Of a stretch of DNA of 8,107 bases, positions 1 to 6,659 are shown piece after piece. The position numbers and the translations under genes are program-made. The notes beneath the pieces are model-generated. The model saw only the letters and a list, made by a program, of their open reading frames with translations. It had not been told where the DNA came from and searched no databases. Source of the stretch: Solirubrobacteraceae bacterium (GTDB lineage: Bacteria; Actinomycetota; Thermoleophilia; Solirubrobacterales; Solirubrobacteraceae); contig JASHQV010000202.1 in NCBI GenBank assembly GCA_030038955.1, positions 1-8,107 on the forward strand, written 5' to 3'. Position 1 is the first letter of the stretch. Every line of letters begins with the position of its first letter.

Positions 1-1016
1 CGAGCGAGCCGCCCGAAGCGCGTGGCCTCCAGCGTGACGAGGTGCGCCTGATGGTCGCCCGCCGCGCGAGCGGCGCGATCATCGACGCCCGCTTCCGACA
101 GCTGGCGGACTACCTGCGGCCAGGCGACCTGATCGTGGTCAACAACTCGGCGACGCTGCCGGCCGCGGTCCCGGCCGTCCGCGCCAACGGCACGAGCATC
201 GAGGTGCGCTTCTCCACGCGCGCGCCGAGCGGTGCCGCCGGCGGCACCGCCAAACGGGAGCGGGTCGTCGTCGAGCTCCGCAGCGCCGACGGCGTCTCTC
301 CGCTCGCCGACGGACGCCCCGGTGAGCGGATCCAGCTACCGGAGCCGGCCGCGCTCGAGCTGCTGGCACCGTACGCCGGCTACGGACGGCTGTGGCTCGC
401 GTGTACCGAGGGGATCGCGGAGCTGCACCGGTATCTCAATCGCCACGGCCATCCGATTCGCTACGGATACGTCCGCCGGCGCTGGCCGCTCAGCGCCTAC
501 CAGACGGTGTACGCCAGCGTCCCGGGCAGCGCCGAGATGCCGAGCGCCGGGCGACCGTTCACGGCCGAGCTGCTGACGCGTCTGATCGCGATCGGCGTCG
601 TGATCGCGCCGGTGACGCTGCACGCGGGCGTGTCCTCGCCCGAGGCGCACGAGCCGCCGTATCCCGAGGAGTACACGGTGCCCGCGCCGACAGCGAGGTT
701 GGTCAACCACGTCCGCGCCGCAGGACGGAGGGTGATCGCGATCGGGACCACGGTCGTCCGCGCGCTCGAGTCGGCCGCCGCCGCGGACGGAACCGTCGAG
801 CCGCGCCAGGGTTGGACCAACCTGGTGATCTCACGTGACTGCCCCGTCCGCTGTGTCGACGGGCTGCTGACCGGGTGGCACGAGCCCCAGGCCTCGCACC
901 TGCAGATGCTCGCGGCGATCGGACGCGAGCGGCTCGTGCGGCGCTGCTACGAGCGCGCGCTCGCGGGCGGCTACCTGTGGCACGAGTTCGGCGACAGCCA
1001 CCTGATCCTGCCGTGA
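1..1016 (+). CDS. QueA-like S-adenosylmethionine:tRNA ribosyltransferase-isomerase family protein (5' partial)
   Basis: QueA transfers and isomerises the ribosyl part of SAM onto 7-aminomethyl-deazaguanine in tRNA to give epoxyqueuosine. Counting from an internal GTG at 42, QueA landmarks appear in order: LRPGDLIVVNN (25-35), YQTVYA (153-158), PSAGRPFT (167-174, QueA usually PTAGLHFT), TLHAG (192-196, QueA TLHVG), GTTVVRALES (235-244), LLTGWHEP (275-282, QueA LLTNFHLP) and FGDSHLI (316-322). The frame stays open to the left edge, and the residues before position 42 (SEPPEARGLQRDEVRL) align with the QueA N-terminus, so the true start lies outside the window and the GTG is internal. Several nearly invariant QueA positions are changed, and after LHAG comes SSPEAHEPPYPEEY instead of the usual segment. 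Membership of the family is clear; that its substrate is the queuosine precursor is not. It converges on the dehydrogenase gene to the right. Confidence 0.85.
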   Translation, partial: SEPPEARGLQRDEVRLMVARRASGAIIDARFRQLADYLRPGDLIVVNNSATLPAAVPAVRANGTSIEVRFSTRAPSGAAGGTAKRERVVVELRSADGVSPLADGRPGERIQLPEPAALELLAPYAGYGRLWLACTEGIAELHRYLNRHGHPIRYGYVRRRWPLSAYQTVYASVPGSAEMPSAGRPFTAELLTRLIAIGVVIAPVTLHAGVSSPEAHEPPYPEEYTVPAPTARLVNHVRAAGRRVIAIGTTVVRALESAAAADGTVEPRQGWTNLVISRDCPVRCVDGLLTGWHEPQASHLQMLAAIGRERLVRRCYERALAGGYLWHEFGDSHLILP

Positions 1017-1036
1017 TCCGCGGAACCGCTCGACAG

Positions 1037-1056
1037 AGCCCGGTGACGCCTGGGCT
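1037..1056. terminator. Possible bidirectional terminator hairpin between convergent genes
   Basis: The 60-base gap between the stop codons of two converging genes holds AGCCCGG (1037-1043) that can pair with CCTGGGCT (1049-1056), with one bulged T and a five-base loop. There is no T-run on either side, so it would be an actinobacterial-style GC hairpin at best. The position is right; the stem is only moderate. Confidence 0.3.
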
Positions 1057-1076
1057 GCGAGCTTCGGATCGCTGGC

Positions 1077-2180
1077 TCAGAAGGTGATCACGCTGCGGAT
1101 CCCGTCCTGTGCCTCCATCAGCTCGAACGCCGTGTTCACCTGGTCGAGCGTCAGCCGGTGTGAGATGAACGGCTCGACGTCGATCTCGCCCGCGAGGTAG
1201 CGGTCGACGAGCTCGGGCACCTGGTCGCGCCCCTTGACGCCGCCGAACGACGCGCCGACGATGCGACGGCCCTGGATCAGCCAGCGGGGGATCACCTCCA
1301 GCTGCTCGCCCTTGCCGGCGACGCCGACGATCGTCGCGAGGCCCCAGCCCATCCTTGCGGACTCGACCGCCTGGCGCATGACCTCGACCCGTCCGGTCGC
1401 CTCGAACGTGTAATCGGCGCCGAAGCCGCGGGTCTCGGCCTGCACCCGCTCGACGATCTCCGGTCCCGCCTGCCACAGATCGGTCGCGCCCTGCCCGCGC
1501 GCCAGCTCCAGACGGTCACCGGACAGGTCGACGCAGATGATCCGCTCGGCGCCCTGCAGACGGCAGCCCGCGACCGCGCCGAGGCCGACCATGCCGGCGC
1601 CGAACACGACGCAGGTCGAGCCGGCGCGCACCTCCGCCCGGTACATCGCGGCGCCGAGCCCCGTCGACAGGCCGCACGCGAACAGGCAGGCGGCCTCCAA
1701 GGCCGCCTCCTTCGAGACGCGCGCGAGCGCGATCTCCGGCATCACCGTGTACTCGGCGAACGTCGAGGTGCCCATGAAATGCCGGACCGGCTCACCATCG
1801 CGGAACAGACGCGTCGTGCCGTCCGGCAGGTAGCCCTTGTTCTGCTGCTCGCGGATCGCGATGCAGATGTTCGTCAGACCGCTCAGGCAGTGCTCGCATT
1901 CGCGGCATTGCGGCGAGAACAGCGTCACCACGTGATCGCCGACCGCAAGCGACTCGACGCCGGGCCCGACCGCCTCGACGACGCCGGCTCCCTCGTGACC
2001 GAGCACCGTCGGCGCGTACCCGGACGGGTCAGCCCCCGAGGCCGTGTACATGTCGGTGTGGCAAACGCCGCACGCAACCAGGCGCACCAGCGCCTCGCCG
2101 GCTTTTGGCTCGGCGAGGTCCAGGTCCGTGATCACCAGCGGCTCGCCGAACTGCTCCAGCACCGCAGCCCTGATCTGCAT
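1077..2180 (-). CDS. Class III-type zinc alcohol dehydrogenase (S-(hydroxymethyl)thiol / formaldehyde dehydrogenase-like)
   Basis: This 367-residue medium-chain dehydrogenase most resembles class III ADH (FrmA/AdhC), which oxidises the formaldehyde-thiol adduct with NAD. The catalytic zinc ligands are C40 (GVCHTD), H62 (GHEGAG) and C169 (ACGLSTG). The structural zinc uses C92, C95, C98 and C106. The Rossmann motif is GAGMVG at 194-199, and D218 at the end of the second strand predicts NAD rather than NADP. Class III features retained are GADP (49-52) with its Asp, an Arg at 110 before the LPDGT segment (118-122), and the C-terminal GGVKGR and IRSVITF stretches. The ATG is preceded by GGAGGG about nine bases upstream. 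It lies 55 bases downstream of the GFA-domain gene on the same strand, probably in one operon. If the host lacks glutathione, the thiol could be mycothiol or another; a general alcohol dehydrogenase remains possible. Confidence 0.93.
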   Translation of the reverse strand: MQIRAAVLEQFGEPLVITDLDLAEPKAGEALVRLVACGVCHTDMYTASGADPSGYAPTVLGHEGAGVVEAVGPGVESLAVGDHVVTLFSPQCRECEHCLSGLTNICIAIREQQNKGYLPDGTTRLFRDGEPVRHFMGTSTFAEYTVMPEIALARVSKEAALEAACLFACGLSTGLGAAMYRAEVRAGSTCVVFGAGMVGLGAVAGCRLQGAERIICVDLSGDRLELARGQGATDLWQAGPEIVERVQAETRGFGADYTFEATGRVEVMRQAVESARMGWGLATIVGVAGKGEQLEVIPRWLIQGRRIVGASFGGVKGRDQVPELVDRYLAGEIDVEPFISHRLTLDQVNTAFELMEAQDGIRSVITF

Positions 2181-2208
2181 CCGCTCGCTCCCTCCGCTCG
2201 TTGGAGCC

Positions 2209-2232
2209 GCCGTAAGTTGCCCGTGCTACGGC
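2209..2232 (-). other. Intercistronic hairpin between the GFA and dehydrogenase genes
   Basis: GCCGTA at 2209-2214 is the exact reverse complement of TACGGC at 2227-2232, giving a six-base-pair stem with a twelve-base loop just after the GFA stop codon and before the dehydrogenase ribosome binding site. It could adjust expression of the second gene or stabilise the upstream message. It is short and may be chance. Confidence 0.3.
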
Positions 2233-2235
2233 CGG

Positions 2236-2625
2236 CTATGCGGTAGCCGCCTCGGCAAACTGCTGCGCATCGTCGCCGATCGTCTCCCACGGCGCCTTGA
2301 AGGCAACCTGCAGATGGAAGCTTGGCTGCAGATCAAGCTCGCGCATCAACCCAGCCGCGACGAAGTACTTGCCGCCGAGATCGTCATACAGGCTGGAGCC
2401 GCAGTTGCTACAGAAATGACGCGGCGCGAACTCGCTCTCATAGCGCTTGACGAGGTCGGCGCCCTGCGTGAACCTGAAGTGGTCCGCGTCGACCACCACC
2501 CCAGCCAGGCTCGACCCCGTCCACCGCTGGCAACGCGTGCAATGACAGAAACCCATCGCCTCAGGGTCCTCGACCTCATACTCCACACGACCACACAAAC
2601 ACGCGCCCTTCAACGTCTTGGCCAT
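2236..2625 (-). CDS. GFA/CENP-V domain zinc protein (glutathione-dependent formaldehyde-activating enzyme family)
   Basis: This is a 129-residue single-domain protein with the full seven-cysteine pattern of the GFA family: C9 and C11 in ACLCG, C27, C29 and C32 in CHCTRC, and C72 and C75 in CSNCG. These bind one structural and one likely catalytic zinc. The founding member, Gfa of Paracoccus, was described as speeding formation of S-hydroxymethylglutathione and sits upstream of the glutathione-dependent formaldehyde dehydrogenase gene. The same order is seen here, with this gene first and a class III dehydrogenase second. At 129 residues it is shorter than the roughly 190-residue Paracoccus protein, and many short GFA proteins have no known activity, so formaldehyde activation is inferred from context. 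The ATG is well supported by GGGAGG six bases upstream. It is transcribed away from the dioxygenase operon across about 220 bp. Confidence 0.9.
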   Translation of the reverse strand: MAKTLKGACLCGRVEYEVEDPEAMGFCHCTRCQRWTGSSLAGVVVDADHFRFTQGADLVKRYESEFAPRHFCSNCGSSLYDDLGGKYFVAAGLMRELDLQPSFHLQVAFKAPWETIGDDAQQFAEAATA

Positions 2626-2846
2626 GATCGTCCTCCCTCGGACTCACGAATCGTTGTCTCCGCGCGCGCACCGCGCGGCCGATCTGGTGATCCTAACTCG
2701 TGCCGCGAGACGAAACGTCGTGGGATGCTGACCCGGTCACATGGAGCCGTTCGGCTCACGCCCGTCGACGAGCACGATCTGGAGGCCATCATCGACACCG
2801 CACTCACCAGCACCCATCCGCGCGTGATGTCCGTCGCGAGCACGCG
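2626..2846. promoter_or_regulatory. Divergent intergenic/control region between the GFA and dioxygenase operons
   Basis: This 221-base stretch separates two divergent operons and must hold at least their promoters. It contains three inverted repeats: CCGCGCG (2660-2666) with CGCGCGG (2672-2678); a weak ACGA/TCGT pair (2710-2721); and GAGCCG-TT-CGGCTC (2744-2757). I could not assign convincing -35/-10 boxes on either strand. The right half overlaps a possible small ORF. No regulator gene is adjacent. Confidence 0.5.
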
Positions 2847-2850
2847 ATGA
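2725..2850 (+). CDS. Possible small leader ORF (41 aa) overlapping the dioxygenase start
   Basis: An ATG at 2725 opens 41 codons whose TGA overlaps the dioxygenase ATG as ATGA, a common sign of translational coupling. About 80 percent of its codons end in G or C. The peptide has an acidic, helix-like middle (PVDEHDLEAIID) and no recognisable domain, signal peptide or membrane segment. In its favour, the dioxygenase start has only a weak purine stretch (GCGAG) upstream, so re-initiation from a preceding ORF would explain how it is translated. Against it, this ATG also lacks a clear Shine-Dalgarno sequence, the frame is open far upstream by base composition alone, and a short GC-rich ORF can look coding by chance. 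I do not recognise it. Confidence 0.3.
   Translation: MLTRSHGAVRLTPVDEHDLEAIIDTALTSTHPRVMSVASTR
2744..2757. promoter_or_regulatory. Perfect inverted repeat, possible operator
   Basis: GAGCCG and CGGCTC form a perfect 6+6 dyad around TT, about 90 bases before the dioxygenase start. A compact dyad upstream of a catabolic operon would suit a dimeric repressor or activator. In GC-rich DNA a 12-base palindrome may also be chance, and this one lies inside a possible small ORF. Confidence 0.25.
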
Positions 2851-3722
2851 GCACGCGCAACCTCGAAGGCGATTCGCTCACACAGGCGGTGCTGGCGAGC
2901 TTTGCCGGCACCCCGGATGATCGCCTGCGCCAGCTGCTGGGGGCCGTCGTCGAGCATCTGCACGCGCTCGCCGTCGAGGTCGAGCTGACCGAGGCCGAAT
3001 GGGCCCACGCGATCGACTTCCTGACCCGCACGGGACAGATGTGCAGCGACCAGCGGCAGGAGCTGATCCTGCTGTCGGACGTGCTCGGACTGTCGATGCA
3101 GGTGATCGGCCTCAACCACGATTCGCCGCCGCCGGTGACGCCGTCGACCGTGTTTGGCCCCTTCTTCGTCGAGGGAGCCCCGCAGCTCGCCAACGGGCAG
3201 GACATCGCCGGCGGCGCGCCCGGCGAGCCGTGCCTCGTCCAGGGTCGTGTCGAAGCGCTCGACCGAACGCCCTTGGGCGGCGTCACGATCGATGTCTGGC
3301 AGGCCGACGACGAAGGGCTGTACGACGTGCAGTACAGCGACCTCGACGCGCCCCGTGACCGGGCTCAGCTGCGCAGCCAGGACGACGGACGCTTCTGGTT
3401 CTGGACGGTCAAGCCGGAGCCCTACCCGATCCCCGAGGACGGCCCCGTCGGCGAGCTGCTTGGCGCCTCCGGCCGCTCTCCGATGCGTCCCGCGCACATC
3501 CACTTCATGGCCCGCAAAGCCGGCTACGAGGAGCTCGTCACGCACGTGTTCGTAGCCGGTGATCCGTATCTCGACAGCGACGCGGTCTTCGGCGTCCGGA
3601 CCCCGCTGATCACGCCGTTCGAGCGGCACCAGCCGGGAACCGCAGCGGACGGCACCGAGATGAGCTCGACTTACTGGACGATGCGGTACACACTCGTGTT
3701 GGCGCCGAGCGACACCAATTGA
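2847..3722 (+). CDS. Intradiol ring-cleavage dioxygenase, hydroxyquinol 1,2-dioxygenase type
   Basis: Intradiol dioxygenases use non-haem Fe(III) and O2 to split a catechol-type ring between its two hydroxyls. This 291-residue protein has the N-terminal helical linker domain used for dimerisation (about 1-95) and then the beta-sandwich catalytic domain. The four iron ligands are visible: Y159 (EGLYD), Y193 (EPYPIP), H217 and H219 (RPAHIHF). Their spacing matches the hydroxyquinol enzyme of Nocardioides to within one residue. STVFGPFFVEGAP (100-112) and WQADDEGLYDVQY (151-163) favour hydroxyquinol over plain catechol, so the likely product is maleylacetate rather than cis,cis-muconate. Catechol or chlorocatechol activity is not excluded. 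ATG 2847 is chosen because the family-like N-terminus begins there and the next Met is residue 65. The aldehyde dehydrogenase follows after 16 bases, in one operon. No maleylacetate reductase is in view. Confidence 0.92.
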   Translation: MSTRNLEGDSLTQAVLASFAGTPDDRLRQLLGAVVEHLHALAVEVELTEAEWAHAIDFLTRTGQMCSDQRQELILLSDVLGLSMQVIGLNHDSPPPVTPSTVFGPFFVEGAPQLANGQDIAGGAPGEPCLVQGRVEALDRTPLGGVTIDVWQADDEGLYDVQYSDLDAPRDRAQLRSQDDGRFWFWTVKPEPYPIPEDGPVGELLGASGRSPMRPAHIHFMARKAGYEELVTHVFVAGDPYLDSDAVFGVRTPLITPFERHQPGTAADGTEMSSTYWTMRYTLVLAPSDTN

Positions 3723-3738
3723 TAGGAGAGCGAAGATC

Positions 3739-5205
3739 GTGAGCGCTGAGAGGAGCCACCAGCAGCTGCTGATCGGCGGCGACTGGACCGACGCCGCCTC
3801 GGGCCGCAGCTACGACGTGCACTTCCCATACACCGGCGAGGCGGTCGGAACCGCCGCCGCGGCTGGCCGCGAGGACGCGCGCCGGGCGGTCGACGCCGCG
3901 CATGCGGCGTTCGCGGAATGGTCGCGGACGACGCCAGCGCAGCGGCGCCAGCTGCTGGGCCGGGCCGCCGACATCCTCGCCGAGCGCTCGGCGGAGATCG
4001 CCGGTGTGATGACCGAGGAGACCGGCGCGGTGTTCGGCTGGGGCATGTTCAACTGCGATCTGGCTGCGTCGATGCTGCGCGAGGCGGCGGCCCAGGCGTA
4101 CTCGATGGTCGGCGAGGTGATCCCGTCTGACGTCCCCGGCAAGCTTGCGATGGCGGTCCGCGCTCCGGCCGGCGTGGTGGTCGCGATCGCGCCATGGAAC
4201 GCTCCCGTGATCCTCTCCACCCGCTCGGTGGCGACGCCGCTCGCGTACGCCAACGTGGTCGTGATGAAGGCTTCTGAGCTGTGCCCGCGTGCGCACGGCG
4301 AGGTCGTGCGCGCGATCGTCGACGCCGGCGTGCCGGATGGCGTCATCAACCTGATCACGAACGCGCCGGAGGACGGGCCCGACGTCGTCGACGAGCTGAT
4401 CGCGCACCCGCGTACGCGGCGGATCAACTTCACCGGCTCCTCCCGCGTCGGCGCGATCATCGCCGAGAACGCCGGGCGCCACCTGAAGCGGGTGCTGCTG
4501 GAGCTCGGCGGCAAGGCGCCGCTGATCGTGCTCCCCGACGCCGACCTCGAGCGGGCGGCGGCCGCGGCCGCGTTCGGGTCGTTCTTCCACCAAGGTCAGA
4601 TCTGCATGTCGACCGAGCGGGTGATCGTCGATCGCTCCGTCGCCGACGACTTCTCGGCGCGACTGGCCGAGTGGGCGGGAAGGTTGCCGGTCGGAGATCC
4701 GCGGGATCAGCGCACCGCGATCGGGCCGCTGATCAACGGGGCGGCGCTCGAGCGAGTGACTGCGCTGGTCGAGGATGCCGTCGGCAAGGGCGCGCGCGTG
4801 CTCGCCGGCGGCGAGCCCGATGGCCCCGTGTTCCCGCCGACGGTGCTGCGCGGCGTGACGCCGCCGATGCGGGTGTACTCGGAGGAGTCGTTCGGGCCGC
4901 TGGCCTCGGTGATCGAGGTCGACGGCGCCGACGAGGCGATCGACGTCGCCAACGACAGCGACTACGGACTGTCGGCCGCGATCTTCTCGGCCGACGTCCC
5001 GGCGGCGCTCGAGCTCGCACAGCGGATCGAAAGCGGCATCTGCCACATCAACGACACCACCGTCCAGGACGAGCCGCAGATGCCATTCGGCGGCGTCAAG
5101 GCATCCGGGTTCGGCCGCTTCGGGGGGCGCGCCGCGCTCGAGGAGTTCACCGAGCTCAGATGGATCTCGGTGCAGGAGACTCCGCGCCGGTACCCGCTCG
5201 AGTAG
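3739..5205 (+). CDS. NAD(P)-dependent aldehyde dehydrogenase, salicylaldehyde/vanillin dehydrogenase-like
   Basis: This 488-residue soluble ALDH oxidises an aldehyde to its acid. Catalytic residues are in place: N154 (PWNAP), K177 (VVMKASE, cofactor), general base E255 (LELGGK), nucleophile C289 (GQICMSTER), and E383/F385 (EESFGP). The C-terminal segment, with INDTTVQDEPQMPFGG (456-471), GRFGG and EFTELRW, is typical of the salicylaldehyde, vanillin and benzaldehyde dehydrogenases of aromatic degradation, so an aromatic aldehyde is the likely substrate. The GTG start at 3739 is supported by AGGAGAG eight bases upstream. It lies 16 bases after the dioxygenase stop and should be co-transcribed. 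The exact aldehyde cannot be read from the sequence. Length and motifs are complete, with no sign of damage. Confidence 0.94.
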   Translation: MSAERSHQQLLIGGDWTDAASGRSYDVHFPYTGEAVGTAAAAGREDARRAVDAAHAAFAEWSRTTPAQRRQLLGRAADILAERSAEIAGVMTEETGAVFGWGMFNCDLAASMLREAAAQAYSMVGEVIPSDVPGKLAMAVRAPAGVVVAIAPWNAPVILSTRSVATPLAYANVVVMKASELCPRAHGEVVRAIVDAGVPDGVINLITNAPEDGPDVVDELIAHPRTRRINFTGSSRVGAIIAENAGRHLKRVLLELGGKAPLIVLPDADLERAAAAAAFGSFFHQGQICMSTERVIVDRSVADDFSARLAEWAGRLPVGDPRDQRTAIGPLINGAALERVTALVEDAVGKGARVLAGGEPDGPVFPPTVLRGVTPPMRVYSEESFGPLASVIEVDGADEAIDVANDSDYGLSAAIFSADVPAALELAQRIESGICHINDTTVQDEPQMPFGGVKASGFGRFGGRAALEEFTELRWISVQETPRRYPLE

Positions 5206-5336
5206 CGACGTGACACGGTCAGGGCCTGTCGCCGCAGGGCCACATCGCCTTCAAATCATGCAGCAGGCGCGAGAGTCGAGAGATTGGGTGTCCGCAGTAT
5301 GACGATCAGCGCGAGCTCTCCTTTGCGGCGCTCTCA
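5206..5336. terminator. Convergent intergenic region with a possible terminator hairpin
   Basis: This 131-base gap separates the stops of the aldehyde dehydrogenase (rightward) and sulfatase (leftward). GGCCTG (5223-5228) can pair with CAGGGCC (5235-5241), with one bulged G and a six-base loop, 17 bases after the dehydrogenase stop. For the leftward gene, AGCGC (5308-5312) and GCGCT (5328-5332) could pair, but weakly. Neither has a T-tract. I see no gene here. Confidence 0.3.
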
Positions 5337-6659
5337 CTAGCGTGGGGCGGGAACGCCGAGCTCGTCGATCACGAACGTCGGGTCCTCGGCCGAGCGCTGC
5401 GACTGAGGATTGATCCGGGCCCCCACCGGCGGCGCGATCGGACCGCGCAGCAGCGGGTCGTCGGTCTCGACCATCCACTGCTCGAGGCGCTCGCGCAAGT
5501 CTGCGAGGACGCCGGCGTAGTCGTCCTCGTCGATGTAGTTGCGACCTTCGCCGGGGTTGAAGAACAGGTCGTGGAGCGACTCGCGCGGGACGGGCCGGGT
5601 CGCCCAGCCGCGCTCGAGGTAGGCGTTCTTGCTGGGGCTGTCGTCGCAGTTCGGCAGCACCGGATACGGGTAGTCGTCGAACCGCCGGATGTACTTGTAG
5701 CGGTCGGTGCGGATCGCCCGCTGCGGCTCGTAGGCGGCGTGATAGGTGAGCTCGGTGAAGATCGCCGAGCGGACCCCTGGCTGCTCCTCGCCGGCGGCCA
5801 GCGGCACCAGCGAGCGGCCGAGCGCCCACGGCGGCGTCGGCACGCCGGCCACATCGCACAGGGTCGGGACGACGTCGAGGTGCGAGACCAGTGGATCGAG
5901 CGCGCGGCCGCCGGTGAACCCCGGCCCGCGGACGATCAGGCTGACGCCGATCCCGCGATCGAGCAGGCTCGCCTTGGCCGTCGGGAACGCGAGCCCGTGG
6001 TCGGTCGTGAAGATCACCAGCGTGCGCTCGTCGAGCCCGGTCTCCTGAAGCGCGTTCAAGACGCTCCCGATGCCGTGGTCCAACGAGCGAGCGCTCGCCT
6101 TGTAGGCGGCGACATCCTCGCGGATCTCGGGCGTGTCGGGCAGGAACGGCGGCGGCAGCGAGTAGACGCGATCGCGCACGGAGCTTGGCTCGAAGAAGCT
6201 ACGGTGCGTCTCGAAGAAGCCGATCGACATGAAGAACGGCTCGCGGATGCCGCTGCGCAGGACCTCGATCGCCGCCGGACCGACGGAGTGCACGCGCGTA
6301 TCGGGAATCTCGTGCACGACGTCGTACCCGAGCACGTGCGGATCGGCGGAGATGTGCTGCTCGCCGATCAGCTCCGAGTGGTACCCGTGTGCCATCAGCA
6401 CGCGAACGAGCTGGTGGTCGTAGTCGACCAGCGAGAACCCGCGGTGCGCCAGCCCCATCATCCCGTTGGTGTGGCAGTACTCGCCGGTCAGCAGCGCGGC
6501 GCGACTGCCCGAGCACGATGGGGCCGCACAGAAGGCGTTGCGGAACATGATCCCCTGGTCGGCCAGCCACTGGATGTTGGGCGTCGGGATCGCGTGCCCA
6601 TACGGCTGCACGTAGCGGCCGGTGTCGTGGGAGTGGATGTAGAGGATGTTGGTCGGCAT
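5337..6659 (-). CDS. Sulfatase family hydrolase (alkaline phosphatase superfamily) with atypical CSGSR active site
   Basis: This 440-residue protein resembles the heparan N-sulfatase/arylsulfatase-like hydrolases that cleave sulfate esters or sulfamates using a formylglycine made from an active-site Cys. The N-terminus NILYIHSHDTGRY carries the metal-site strand, with H11-D12 where many sulfatases have DD. The candidate nucleophile is C49 in CSGSRAALLTG (49-59). H102 (GEQH) and H152 (ETH) match substrate-site histidines. D220-H221 (TTDHG) and K229 complete the site. The usual C-x-P/A-x-R maturation motif here has Gly51 in place of Pro/Ala. No signal peptide is seen, so it is probably cytoplasmic. 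ATG 6659 is chosen because homology starts at MPTN and the 33 codons upstream overlap the preceding gene. Its ATG shares one base with the sulfotransferase stop (TGATG). The substrate is unknown; a sulfated sugar is plausible. Confidence 0.9.
   Translation of the reverse strand: MPTNILYIHSHDTGRYVQPYGHAIPTPNIQWLADQGIMFRNAFCAAPSCSGSRAALLTGEYCHTNGMMGLAHRGFSLVDYDHQLVRVLMAHGYHSELIGEQHISADPHVLGYDVVHEIPDTRVHSVGPAAIEVLRSGIREPFFMSIGFFETHRSFFEPSSVRDRVYSLPPPFLPDTPEIREDVAAYKASARSLDHGIGSVLNALQETGLDERTLVIFTTDHGLAFPTAKASLLDRGIGVSLIVRGPGFTGGRALDPLVSHLDVVPTLCDVAGVPTPPWALGRSLVPLAAGEEQPGVRSAIFTELTYHAAYEPQRAIRTDRYKYIRRFDDYPYPVLPNCDDSPSKNAYLERGWATRPVPRESLHDLFFNPGEGRNYIDEDDYAGVLADLRERLEQWMVETDDPLLRGPIAPPVGARINPQSQRSAEDPTFVIDELGVPAPR

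Noticed and set aside
2044..2724. Long plus-strand frame leading into the possible leader ORF
   Set aside because: It runs antisense through the dehydrogenase start and the whole GFA gene with a shadow-like product; only the last 41 codons merit mention.
2700..2846. N-terminal extension of the dioxygenase by 49 residues
   Set aside because: The added segment is Arg/His-rich and unlike the family N-terminus, which begins naturally at the ATG at 2847.
2610..3629. 339-codon minus-strand open frame opposite the dioxygenase
   Set aside because: It has no family motifs, it covers the divergent promoter region, and the plus strand carries all four iron ligands of the dioxygenase.
3610..5046. 478-codon open frame on the minus strand, antisense to the aldehyde dehydrogenase and the dioxygenase end
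   Set aside because: Its product is low-complexity and rich in Arg, Asp and His with no recognisable domain, while the opposite strand encodes a complete, motif-bearing enzyme. It is a codon-bias shadow in GC-rich DNA.
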